Shown: one piece after another, positions 8,342 through 15,523 of the stretch
Position numbering within the stretch: position 1 is the stretch's first letter
Layout of the letters: each line of letters begins with the position of its first letter
NCBI GenBank assembly: GCA_964561545.1
Contig: CAZLQF010000050.1
Span: forward strand, 1 to 15,617
Length of the DNA stretch: 15,617 nucleotides
Direction of reading: 5' to 3'
DNA from: CAZLQF01 sp964561545
GTDB taxonomy: Bacteria; Bacteroidota; Bacteroidia; CAILMK01; CAYYUA01
The notes under the pieces: model-generated
The model's input: the letters and a program-made list of their open reading frames with translations, nothing else
Databases searched by the model: none
What the model was told of the DNA's origin: nothing
Position numbers and translations under genes: made by a program

Positions 8342-8353
8342 AGATCTAAAACG

Positions 8354-9313
8354 TTAAAGCGAATTGGAGGTTACCTGAATATTTTTTATCATATCCTCTA
8401 CCATATCGGAAAAAGAAAAAGAAGGGTTCCAATTCCAATCTTCTTGAGCTTTAGAATCATTGATGGATGAGGGCCATCCATCAGCAATTTGCTGTCTAAA
8501 ATCAGGATTGTAATTAATGGTAAAATCACTTAAATGTCTTTGGATCTCATAAGCCAAATCCTGCGGTGCAAAACTAAAACCTGCTACATTGTAACTGGAC
8601 CGGATTTTAATGGCTTCTTGGGGCGCTTCCATAATCTGGATGGTTCCCTTAATGGCATCCGGCATGTAAAGCATCGGCAGGTAAGTATCGTGATTAAGAA
8701 ATGATTCGTAAAAATTATTGGCCAAAGCCTGATGAAAGATAGCAACAGCATAATCCGTAGTACCCCCGCCAGGTTCTGTTTTGTAGCTTATAAGGCCTGG
8801 GTAACGAATACTTCTGACGTCCACGTTGTAATTTTCGTAATAGTAAGCACACCAGCGCTCACCAGCAAGTTTGCTTATTCCATAAACTGTATTTGGGTCC
8901 ATCACTGTGGTTTGGGGCGTATTATTTTGGGGGGTATTAGGACCGAATACGGCTATGGAACTTGGCCAGAAAAGCTTATTAATGTGGCCATCTTTAGCAA
9001 GGTTTAAAACGTTGAAAAGGCCTTCCATGTTAAGTTTCCAGGCAAACATAGGGTGTTGCTCTGCTGTGGCTGAAAGTATTGCTGCCAAGTTATAAACGTG
9101 GGTAATTGAGTATTTACCAACAATAGATTCGAGGTGTTCTTTGTCTAATACGTCTAAATATTCAAATGGTCCTGTATTTGCAATTGCCTGAGGGGGTGGA
9201 TTAATATCAGCTGCTATAACGCTTGCTGGGTTTATTCTATTCCTTAAATTTTCGGTTAATTCGGATCCTACTTGACCTGATGCTCCAATAATTAGAATTT
9301 GGTCCAATGGCAT
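8354..9313 (-). CDS. Short-chain L-threonine 3-dehydrogenase (NAD-dependent epimerase family)
   Basis: Probably oxidises L-threonine to 2-amino-3-ketobutyrate with NAD+, the first step of threonine conversion to glycine. It belongs to the extended SDR (GalE-like) fold; this type was characterised in Flavobacterium and is unrelated to E. coli Tdh. I chose ATG at 9313 (319 residues, MPLDQILIIGASGQVG); a TTG at 9331 would add six unlikely residues. Visible are the Rossmann motif GASGQVG near the N-terminus, DVLDKEHL, the family stretch NLAAILSATAEQHPMFAWKL, WPSSIAVFGP (catalytic Ser), the YGISK catalytic Tyr/Lys, and RSIRYPGLIS with PGGGTTDYAVAIFH, which I associate with this subgroup. It is first of a two-gene unit with bshA and diverges from the amidase gene. 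A UDP-sugar epimerase is the alternative but fits less well. Confidence 0.85.
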   Translation of the reverse strand: MPLDQILIIGASGQVGSELTENLRNRINPASVIAADINPPPQAIANTGPFEYLDVLDKEHLESIVGKYSITHVYNLAAILSATAEQHPMFAWKLNMEGLFNVLNLAKDGHINKLFWPSSIAVFGPNTPQNNTPQTTVMDPNTVYGISKLAGERWCAYYYENYNVDVRSIRYPGLISYKTEPGGGTTDYAVAIFHQALANNFYESFLNHDTYLPMLYMPDAIKGTIQIMEAPQEAIKIRSSYNVAGFSFAPQDLAYEIQRHLSDFTINYNPDFRQQIADGWPSSINDSKAQEDWNWNPSFSFSDMVEDMIKNIQVTSNSL

Positions 9314-9361
9314 GCAAAGATTTTTTTGCAAAATTAAAATTATTGGGTAATTGTTGTTGGT

Positions 9362-9394
9362 TTTGTAAAAGCAAAGAAATGAAAAGTAGATTTT
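9362..9394 (+). promoter_or_regulatory. Bacteroidota-type promoter of the amidase gene
   Basis: TTTG (9362-9365) and TAGATTTT (9387-9394) are separated by 21 bases. This matches the Bacteroidota -33 TTTG and -7 TAnnTTTG boxes, with one mismatch in the last base. Transcription would start about 25 bases before the ATG at 9427. Confidence 0.5.
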
Positions 9395-9426
9395 ATAATA
9401 AGGAAAGAAAGTAAAAATTGGTTTAA

Positions 9427-10776
9427 ATGATTGATCAGCAAAGGATTAAAGAGCCATTTTCACGTGGAACAAAATGCCTTAGGCCCTATAAATTCCTATT
9501 TTCTGGAATAATGATGGTTCTGGGTTTCACTATGGGCGCCTGTGCTCAAAATTTAGAATTAATTAAAAAGTCTAATGACCATCATAAGGTTTACAAATGG
9601 AACAAAGGGCAAAACAAAACGAATACACTCTTTTTTAACGATAGTTGTACATCGGTATTTTTTGAGGTAGAAGGTAATCAAACCTTTAAAGGAGTATTCG
9701 TAATAGAAGGTATAGATACTATTCCTGTTAAGGAAGCGCTTCATGTGGATAGTGATAAGGACACAAAAAGATCGGAACCAGTTATATTTAAAGATCGAAC
9801 CAATAAATTTAAACTCATTGAAGGAACTTTAGAAGGGACTATAAAAATTCACCTGTTGGATGCTGGTGGGAACTCCATTAAAAATCATGAGCTTAACAAA
9901 CGAATAAACGGTAAATGTGACCGACCTACTACAGTTCCTCAGAGTCAATGGCGACAAGGGTTGCCCGATCCCAATAATCAACCCATTAATCATAAAGTTA
10001 ACCACTGCATCGTACATCATTCAGCAGGTTCTAATAACAATCCTGATACAAGAGAAGTAGTGAGAAACATTTATCTTTTTCATACCAATAACAATGGTTG
10101 GGATGATATAGGGTATAATTTTTTAATAGGGATCAACGGTGACATATATGAAGGGAGAGACGGAAAAGGAATGGTTCATGATAGTGATGTTAAAGGTGCT
10201 CATTTTTGTGGTAAAAATTCGAATACCATGGGTATTGGGATCATAGGAACCTATACGGATACGGTACCATCTGATAGTGCATTAAGAAGCTTAAAAAGCA
10301 TATTAAGTTGGAAACTTTTCAAAGAACGATTAAATCCCTTAGGAAATCAAATGCATCCTCAAAACAGCAATGATCAGGACCTATTAGGCATCATATCCGG
10401 GCACCGTGATGGATGTGCTACAAAATGCCCAGGGAATGCCCTGTATGCGCAACTACCTATGATTAAACAAGATGTGGCTGATTCTGTGAGTGATTGTAGA
10501 ATTGCTGTTGGAAAAGAAAAAGTTTTAAAACAAGCCGGTGTTAACCTAAGTTATGATAATGGGCATATAATTTTCAAAGATTACAACCTTGAAGGAAAAG
10601 GGGAAATTTTGATATTTAATTCTAAAGGTCAACAAATAGATCTCGCAAAGGCTGTTGATTTTAATGGACCATCAAATAAAAAAGTAAAAAAAAGTTTGCC
10701 TTCGGGGGTATATATAGCAAAAATAATGCTTGACCAGGGTAAGGCTTTTTCAAAAAGGTTTGTTGTAGGTAAATAA
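9427..10776 (+). CDS. Secreted PGRP/amidase_2-type N-acetylmuramoyl-L-alanine amidase with T9SS type A tail
   Basis: Predicted to cleave the bond between MurNAc and the stem peptide of peptidoglycan. The 449-residue protein has a long polar n-region (1-22), a hydrophobic segment (23-38) and a likely cleavage after ACAQ; the cysteine in MGAC makes a lipoprotein possible but less likely. Residues about 45-160 are an unassigned beta-rich region. The zinc amidase domain spans about 173-350: HCIVHHSAG (H197 or H198), GYNFLIGINGDIYEGRDG, GIGIIGTY, and GHRDGCATKCPGN (H326, C334), giving the expected His-His-Cys zinc site. The last about 75 residues form a type A T9SS sorting domain (LEGKGEILIFNSKGQQ, LPSGVYIAKI, ending SKRFVVGK). 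It has its own promoter and terminator. Targets could be the cell's own wall or that of competitors. A parS-like site overlaps codons 10-15. Confidence 0.9.
   Translation: MIDQQRIKEPFSRGTKCLRPYKFLFSGIMMVLGFTMGACAQNLELIKKSNDHHKVYKWNKGQNKTNTLFFNDSCTSVFFEVEGNQTFKGVFVIEGIDTIPVKEALHVDSDKDTKRSEPVIFKDRTNKFKLIEGTLEGTIKIHLLDAGGNSIKNHELNKRINGKCDRPTTVPQSQWRQGLPDPNNQPINHKVNHCIVHHSAGSNNNPDTREVVRNIYLFHTNNNGWDDIGYNFLIGINGDIYEGRDGKGMVHDSDVKGAHFCGKNSNTMGIGIIGTYTDTVPSDSALRSLKSILSWKLFKERLNPLGNQMHPQNSNDQDLLGIISGHRDGCATKCPGNALYAQLPMIKQDVADSVSDCRIAVGKEKVLKQAGVNLSYDNGHIIFKDYNLEGKGEILIFNSKGQQIDLAKAVDFNGPSNKKVKKSLPSGVYIAKIMLDQGKAFSKRFVVGK
9456..9471 (+). other. parS-like site 2 (ParB-binding motif)
   Basis: ATTTTCACGTGGAACA matches 14 of 16 bases of TGTTTCACGTGRAACA. 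It overlaps codons 10-15 of the amidase gene, in the long n-region before the signal peptide core, and is read as Phe-Ser-Arg-Gly-Thr. Confidence 0.6.
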
Positions 10777-10782
10777 AATGCG

Positions 10783-10814
10783 AAACCCTTAATGCTGGTT
10801 AAGGTTTTTCCTTT
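10783..10814 (+). terminator. Rho-independent terminator of the amidase gene
   Basis: AAACCCTTAA (10783-10792) pairs with TTAAGGTTTT (10799-10808) with one mismatch around a six-base loop TGCTGG. The arm runs into a T-tract at 10805-10809 followed by CCTTTT. It starts six bases after the amidase stop. Confidence 0.7.
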
Positions 10815-10835
10815 TGAGGACCTGGGCCTTATAAA

Positions 10836-10869
10836 CCAAATAAAAAAATCAGTTTTGCTATTTGCTGAT
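10836..10869 (-). terminator. Possible rho-independent terminator of the barrel-protein gene
   Basis: Read on the minus strand, ATCAG (10869-10865) pairs with CTGAT (10852-10848) around a 12-base loop and is followed by a run of seven Ts and TATTT. The stem is short and AT-rich, and lies about 130 bases past the stop of the gene at 10997, so this is tentative. Confidence 0.4.
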
Positions 10870-10996
10870 GGGCTGGTTGTAAACGTATTGAATTAGGTTG
10901 AATTCATTAAAAGATGTGTGGGTCTAAAGAAAAGGTCATCAATTAAAATTTAAGCAATATAAAAAGTATCCTTTCCGTAACGTTCAGGGGCAAATG

Positions 10997-13900
10997 TTAA
11001 AACAAATAACGAACGCTGGCATTACCTCTGTGGATTACGGAAATGTCTTGGGATTTTCTACCATTGTAACTCAAATTTAACTGTAAATTACTGTGGATGT
11101 TGTAGTTAACCCGAACGTTCCACGTGAAATTACTGCCCGGCTCTAACCCTTTTAAAATCTCATAAGCTGTTTGAGAAGATGGGTCACCATTGTATTTGAT
11201 GCTTTTGTAGGAAAAGCTTCCTGTAATATTGCCTTTGGATACTAAACTGTAAGTTGCTTCTTGCCTAATTTCGTTAATAAATGCGTTATCATTGGTTTCG
11301 GATATTAAGTCTTCATGTTCTTCGTAAGTGTAATCAATAGAAAACCTTAAATTTTGGGTTGGTTGGAATGAAAATCTGTTGCTGGTTTTATTGTAATGGA
11401 TGTTGTAATCCTTGGATTTGAAAAATTGAGAATTGAATGATCGAAAACCATAATTATAGGAAGGGATAATCGTCCACCTCCTAGTTATATTCCACCTGGC
11501 TTTAAACGCTTTTTCATTTTGGATGTTGCGGTCAAATCCTCTTAGCAGCAAACGTTTCCCTTCCTTTTCTAACCATTTAAAACTTAGCTCATAAACGGGA
11601 TTGGATTTGTTAAAATATACCGAGTTTTGAATGTCAGAATTAACGGTAATAAGATTTGAATCAGCAGCATTTAAGGTGAAAGGATTGTATTGGGCTGCTG
11701 TTTGCTGGTCAACTGTTTTCTTTTTAGAACGATAAGAAGTTTCATTGCTTAACTTTGATAAAAAACCACTTACTCCATCCTTACGATCAATGATGCTACC
11801 GAAATCAATTGATAAAGATTGGTTGTACTCGTTGCTAATGGATTTAATGAATCTGTCAGTAGGAGTGACGATCCTTATATAATCAGCTCGATGCTTATTA
11901 GCAGTAGTTGCTTCCTTGAACTCGTTCAATTCTTGGGTGCCATTGTTGTTAAAGTCTTCCCAAACGTAATTGCCTTGTCCATCGCCTCTTACCTTAACAA
12001 ACTGGTATTCGGTTTTACGTTCTTTACCTGTACCTATTTGGTAATAAATGCGTGTTTCAATAAAATTATCTAAAAAATTGTGCTTCGTTTCTAACCGGTT
12101 CATGATGGCGTTCTGGTTTTTTTGGTCAGTAACTGTATCCTTGTTGTTAAAAATTCTGTATTTGATCTTCCAATTGAGTTGGTGGTTGGGATCTTTTATT
12201 AGTTGGGTTTTAAGACTTATGTTATCTGAAGTAGAAGAAGGTGCAAAATTTTCTTGATTGGCAATGAAATCATTCCTTCTGGTAAAAGATAAACGGTAAT
12301 TGTTGCGGAATGTATCGGGGTTTTCAGCAAAAACCTCCCACTCAATATAACGGAAACTTGTGCTGTCTAATAATGAACTGTTCTTAAATCCATGCTTGGT
12401 AACCTCCCGGTGATAATTAGTACCTAATGTTAACCAGGCAAAATCTCTGGAAAGGTGCAAATCCTGAACCGAAAAGTTGTTTTCACGTGAAACATTTTCT
12501 TCTTCAATAGAAACATCAGTAAAATCAGTAGACCCCTTAAAGTGAAAGTTTTGGTAATCCAAATTAACATGGGCACGGTGACTCCACCCGTCAAAATTGT
12601 CGCCCCTTAAAAAGGAGCCAAATTCATAACCGGCAGCTAAAAAATCCTTTTTTTCAATACCAACACTTACATTACCAAGGTTTTCGATTTTATTTTGGTT
12701 CTGAAACTTTGTATTGGATAACTGCCGATTCCATTGTCGGTTAAACTCAACGGGACGATACCTTTCGATCGGGTTAAAATTGGAAGTTTTGTGCTCAAAA
12801 TCTATACTTGTTTCCAAAGTCCAGGGATCTTTCTTAGATGAAAGGGGTGATTCGTGGTTTACTTCTGCAAAAGTTGCCAATCCTTGATCATCTTGATCGT
12901 TCTGGTCAGAGAAGGTGTTCACATCTTTTTGGCTTGCTGCTAATTCAATGTTGGCTTCAGTGTTCTCGGAGAAATGATGCGTAATGCCAACCGTAGCCAA
13001 TTGGGTTTGTTCAGGGGCCACTAGTTTTTCTACTGGAGCATAGCGGCCCTGAGGCTGACCGTTAATAGGTTTTACCCATTCGTAAATGCGGCCATTGGCA
13101 TCGGTAAGTTTTAGCTTGTAGTTACCATTGCCTTGCCCAACATCTGTAAAATTAACCAAAAAACGGGCGCTATCCGGGTTGTTGGTTTGTTCGAAAACGT
13201 TTTCATAGCCCAGTGTATCTAATTGTTTGTACATGATACGGTTAGGACTGTAATCTGCAGTGTCAAAACTGGGCGATAAAGCTTGATCAACGCTATCTCC
13301 AACAGAACTTAACAATCGTTCATCATCATCCGAAAGCTCCTGGAAAAGGGGCTGGTTTTTGTTGTCCTGTTGAGATAGAACATTGGTCTCGAATGCCCAT
13401 TTCTCCGTTTCGTATTTGCCATATCCATTAATCTGGGAACGTTGGTAATTGCGGGTCGAATACTGAAATTCCACTACAATTCGGTCGTATTGAGTAATGG
13501 TATTTTCAGGTGTAAATGTGAGCTCTCCTTGGTTGTAGTCAATGGTATAATCGTTTTGAGCACCGCGTTTGAGCTTATCACCATTAAGGTAAACCACTTC
13601 TGTGCCAGGAACTATAATAATAAATCGTTCATTGTTGTTGCCTTTCAACTGATAAGGCCCTTGGTCACCTTCCCGGCCATTGAATTCATTCCTAGCAAAA
13701 ACCCCTCTGGCAAAACCAAGATCGCTTCCAAGGGTTAGCTTGCCTGCTTCATTGGGTTTCCATTTTCTTTGATAGGAAATACCCTGGGATTTTTTGTAAA
13801 AGTCCATGAAATAATTGTCCTGCAAAGGTTCCATTTGAATATCGCCTAAACGTACGCGGTCATGTGGCGCTTCAAGCTCAATAAAAACCTTATCGAATTC

Positions 13901-14488
13901 CTGTAATCTGGCGGTATTGCCTTCAGGTTGAATGGGAATGTTTTGATCTGTGACCGATGCCTTGACGTCAACGTTTTCAGTCAACCGACCGGTAACCTGA
14001 AGGTCCAGGTTTGAATTAAGGGATAGATCCTGCTCGTTACCAAAAGATACCCCGCGAGCAATACTCCCGTTTTTGTTCAATTGGTTAAAACCAAAATCCT
14101 CCCTGGTATCATATTGTGGTTTGTAGGCTTCAGCCTTTTCTTCATAATCAATGCCGGGCGTATCAATTAAATCCGTGCTTTTACGGTAATGTTTTTGGGA
14201 AAGGTTATATGGCAAAACCCGGTATCGGACAATCGCACTGTCTGATTGAGCTGGTTTATTCCAATGAATTTGGGACTTGGCAACATCTACATCGTACTGA
14301 GTGGTATCAAGTTTTTGTTCGTTTATTAAAATCTGAGCGGAACCGGGCACAATACTTAAAGTATCCAATTTGACAGGAGATTCTTGAACAGGGATCTTCT
14401 TTTGGCGCTTATTGGGTAAATCCTGGCCATTGAGCCCAAAAAATGGCCCCAGAAAAGTAATGAAGAAGATTAAAAAGTTTTTATTCAT
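10997..14488 (-). CDS. Large SprA-like outer-membrane beta-barrel protein, function unknown
   Basis: An 1163-residue protein with a signal peptide (MNKNFLIFFITFLGPFFGLNG, cleaved before Q22). The rest is beta-rich, with alternating polar and aromatic residues, and it ends in a strand with terminal phenylalanine (ASVRYLF), the mark of BAM-assembled barrels. Residues 141-218 (GSIARGVSFGNEQDLSLNSN, DQNIPIQPEGN, FDKVFIELEAP, VRLGDIQMEP) and 276-346 (GPYQLKGNNNERFIIIVPG, VVYLNGDKLKRG, DYTIDYNQGELTFTP) recall the repeated blocks of SprA, the about 2400-residue T9SS translocon barrel; this is about half that length. From memory it belongs to a widespread, uncharacterised Bacteroidota family. Residues 845-856 form an EF-hand-like loop. 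It is a monocistronic minus-strand gene flanked by a tentative promoter and terminator. I infer a surface or secretion role but cannot name one. Two parS-like sites lie within it. Confidence 0.75.
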   Translation of the reverse strand: MNKNFLIFFITFLGPFFGLNGQDLPNKRQKKIPVQESPVKLDTLSIVPGSAQILINEQKLDTTQYDVDVAKSQIHWNKPAQSDSAIVRYRVLPYNLSQKHYRKSTDLIDTPGIDYEEKAEAYKPQYDTREDFGFNQLNKNGSIARGVSFGNEQDLSLNSNLDLQVTGRLTENVDVKASVTDQNIPIQPEGNTARLQEFDKVFIELEAPHDRVRLGDIQMEPLQDNYFMDFYKKSQGISYQRKWKPNEAGKLTLGSDLGFARGVFARNEFNGREGDQGPYQLKGNNNERFIIIVPGTEVVYLNGDKLKRGAQNDYTIDYNQGELTFTPENTITQYDRIVVEFQYSTRNYQRSQINGYGKYETEKWAFETNVLSQQDNKNQPLFQELSDDDERLLSSVGDSVDQALSPSFDTADYSPNRIMYKQLDTLGYENVFEQTNNPDSARFLVNFTDVGQGNGNYKLKLTDANGRIYEWVKPINGQPQGRYAPVEKLVAPEQTQLATVGITHHFSENTEANIELAASQKDVNTFSDQNDQDDQGLATFAEVNHESPLSSKKDPWTLETSIDFEHKTSNFNPIERYRPVEFNRQWNRQLSNTKFQNQNKIENLGNVSVGIEKKDFLAAGYEFGSFLRGDNFDGWSHRAHVNLDYQNFHFKGSTDFTDVSIEEENVSRENNFSVQDLHLSRDFAWLTLGTNYHREVTKHGFKNSSLLDSTSFRYIEWEVFAENPDTFRNNYRLSFTRRNDFIANQENFAPSSTSDNISLKTQLIKDPNHQLNWKIKYRIFNNKDTVTDQKNQNAIMNRLETKHNFLDNFIETRIYYQIGTGKERKTEYQFVKVRGDGQGNYVWEDFNNNGTQELNEFKEATTANKHRADYIRIVTPTDRFIKSISNEYNQSLSIDFGSIIDRKDGVSGFLSKLSNETSYRSKKKTVDQQTAAQYNPFTLNAADSNLITVNSDIQNSVYFNKSNPVYELSFKWLEKEGKRLLLRGFDRNIQNEKAFKARWNITRRWTIIPSYNYGFRSFNSQFFKSKDYNIHYNKTSNRFSFQPTQNLRFSIDYTYEEHEDLISETNDNAFINEIRQEATYSLVSKGNITGSFSYKSIKYNGDPSSQTAYEILKGLEPGSNFTWNVRVNYNIHSNLQLNLSYNGRKSQDISVIHRGNASVRYLF
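11116..11131 (-). other. parS-like site 3 (ParB-binding motif)
   Basis: On the minus strand AATTTCACGTGGAACG matches 13 of 16 bases of TGTTTCACGTGRAACA, including the whole core TTTCACGTGGAA. It lies near the 3' end of the barrel-protein gene and is read as Asn-Phe-Thr-Trp-Asn, a codon phase unlike the other sites. Confidence 0.55.
12479..12494 (-). other. parS-like site 4 (ParB-binding motif)
   Basis: On the minus strand TGTTTCACGTGAAAAC matches 14 of 16 bases of TGTTTCACGTGRAACA, with the perfect 14-base start TGTTTCACGTGAAA. It lies around codon 667 of the barrel-protein gene and is read as Val-Ser-Arg-Glu-Asn. Confidence 0.65.
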
Positions 14489-14514
14489 CTTACTGCGCTA
14501 AAACCCTTAAAGTA

Positions 14515-14545
14515 CAAGTTACAACATGCATGAATAACGAGCAAA
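14515..14545 (-). promoter_or_regulatory. Possible promoter of the barrel-protein gene
   Basis: On the minus strand TTTG (14545-14542) is followed after 20 bases by TAACTTG (14521-14515), close to the TAnnTTTG box but one T short. It lies 27-57 bases before the ATG at 14488. Tentative. Confidence 0.35.
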
Positions 14546-14575
14546 GCCTTGCGGTAATTATCTGGTTTCGATGAA

Positions 14576-14626
14576 TAATTGCTAAAAAGTAAGCTTTTGG
14601 TCGTTCAGAAAGCTTGATAGCAATTA
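14576..14626. repeat. Nested perfect inverted repeat between divergent genes
   Basis: The outer arms TAATTGCTA (14576-14584) and TAGCAATTA (14618-14626) are perfect over nine bases. The inner arms AAGCTTT (14591-14597) and AAAGCTT (14609-14615) are perfect over seven, with an 11-base loop. A further copy, AAAAGCTTA (14681-14689), is complementary to TAAGCTTTT (14590-14598) and offers a competing fold. It lies between divergent genes, so it is not a gene-end terminator. Confidence 0.6.
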
Positions 14627-14741
14627 GGCAAAATCAGGTTGTTGGTTTTAAACAAATAAGGGCGAAAAAGGATGGTAATGAAAAGCTTATTGGAACCCTA
14701 ACTACCTGAGCTCCTGTTAAGGGCTAAAAATTAAACAACCA

Positions 14742-15116
14742 ATGGCCCAATTACACGAATCCCATATTAGCCGAAATCGCAAAATAGCCGGATACATCCT
14801 GAGCCTTGTTCCTTCTTTAATGTTAGTGGCCAGCTCAGTTATGAAACTACTCACGGTTTCTTCAATGGTTGAAAATATGGAGGAATTGGGATTAGAGGGT
14901 GCCACTTTTTTCATAGGCTTGATTGAGCTGTTATCAGTGGTGCTTTACTGGATTCCAAAAACCAACAATTTGGGATTTCTTTTGATTTGCTCCTATGTTG
15001 GGGGTATCATCGTAGCAGAACTTATAACTACCAATCCCTTGATCGGCATTTCAATTGGCGCTTTATTTTACGTGGGCACATTCCTTAGAAAGCCCAACTT
15101 ATTTGGATTGGGTTGA
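14742..15116 (+). CDS. DoxX-like small membrane protein
   Basis: A 124-residue integral membrane protein with four predicted helices at about 15-38, 53-71, 77-94 and 99-115. The pattern (helix with ASSVMKLL, short loop ENMEELGLEG, GLIELLSVVLYWIPKTNNLG, SYVGGIIVAEL) fits the DoxX-like family (DoxX_2 type), inner-membrane proteins of poorly defined role sometimes linked to respiration or redox stress. The ATG at 14742 gives a short polar N-terminus before helix 1 and is the natural start. No clear -33/-7 promoter was found in the 253 bases before it, which do hold a nested inverted repeat. An 8-base inverted repeat begins immediately after its stop. The family call rests on topology and general pattern rather than on a signature motif. 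Confidence 0.7.
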   Translation: MAQLHESHISRNRKIAGYILSLVPSLMLVASSVMKLLTVSSMVENMEELGLEGATFFIGLIELLSVVLYWIPKTNNLGFLLICSYVGGIIVAELITTNPLIGISIGALFYVGTFLRKPNLFGLG

Positions 15117-15159
15117 AGAACCTTCTACAACTAAGCGCTCTTAAAGCAATAAAGGTTCT
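15117..15159. repeat. Perfect 8-base inverted repeat directly after the DoxX stop
   Basis: AGAACCTT (15117-15124) and AAGGTTCT (15152-15159) are exact complements. The 27-base loop contains a small TAAG-CGCT-CTTA hairpin. There is no T-tract after it, so it is not a classical terminator, though its position fits a 3'-end structure of the DoxX-like mRNA. Confidence 0.5.
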
Positions 15160-15175
15160 GCAATTACAAATTGCA
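15159..15175. repeat. Perfect 7-base hairpin with three-base loop
   Basis: TGCAATT (15159-15165), loop ACA, AATTGCA (15169-15175). It abuts the preceding inverted repeat, and the two would form adjacent stems. Confidence 0.5.
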
Positions 15176-15280
15176 CCTCTATCGGTTAAATGACCTATAA
15201 AGGTTATGCAACTTATGTTTAATCAAGCATAGGATAACCATATTTATCCCCAGTTATTCCTTAGTATTGCTGTTAAGATA

Positions 15281-15353
15281 AAGCTAAAAATACAAATGTT
15301 GGCAATTTTCAATCCTGCATTACTTCCCATCAATTACTCAAGGATTTTAGCTT
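15281..15353. repeat. Perfect 9-base inverted repeat with 55-base spacer
   Basis: AAGCTAAAA (15281-15289) and TTTTAGCTT (15345-15353) are exact complements. It could be the closing stem of a larger RNA fold or a pair of operator half-sites; no evidence favours either. Confidence 0.4.
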
Positions 15354-15355
15354 GC

Positions 15356-15376
15356 TAACCTTCCAGTGAATGGTTA
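15356..15376. repeat. Compact bulged hairpin
   Basis: TAACC and TTC (15356-15363) pair with GAA and GGTTA (15368-15376) around the loop CAGT, with one bulged T at 15371. It lies three bases after the 9-base inverted repeat. Confidence 0.4.
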
Positions 15377-15490
15377 ATGAGTCATGTATTGGATGTGGCT
15401 GGCTTATAACCTATCAAACAATTGATCCTTTCACAGCTTTGGTTTAAAATTCAGTTACTGACCATATTATTTTAAAACGAAAGGAAGTCT

Positions 15491-15523
15491 TTTGATTTGT
15501 TCTTTCATAATAAATTAAATTTG
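15491..15523 (+). promoter_or_regulatory. Bacteroidota-type promoter of the flavoprotein gene
   Basis: TTTG (15491-15494) and a perfect TAnnTTTG box, TAAATTTG (15516-15523), are 21 bases apart, in the usual range. They lie about 50 bases before the ATG at 15573. A second TTTG (15496-15499) would give a shorter spacer of 16. Confidence 0.6.

Noticed and set aside
9314..9331. TTG start six codons before the chosen ATG of the threonine dehydrogenase
   Set aside because: The extra residues (MQKNLC) are not expected before the Rossmann strand, and ATG at 9313 begins at the family's usual place.
9329..9336. TAATTTTG as the promoter -7 box of the threonine dehydrogenase on the minus strand
   Set aside because: It matches the -7 consensus, but no TTG/TTTG lies at the needed distance upstream, so I did not list it as a promoter.
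11819..13738. Plus-strand open frames inside the barrel-protein gene, and similar antisense frames in mnmG and bshA
   Set aside because: No protein-family features, no promoters, and they lie wholly opposite well-supported genes.
15244..15252. DnaA-box-like TTATCCCCA (one mismatch to TTATCCACA), and TGTGGATAG at 9744-9752
   Set aside because: Two isolated one-mismatch hits, one inside a gene, with no clustering. Not enough to call oriC despite the parS-like sites.
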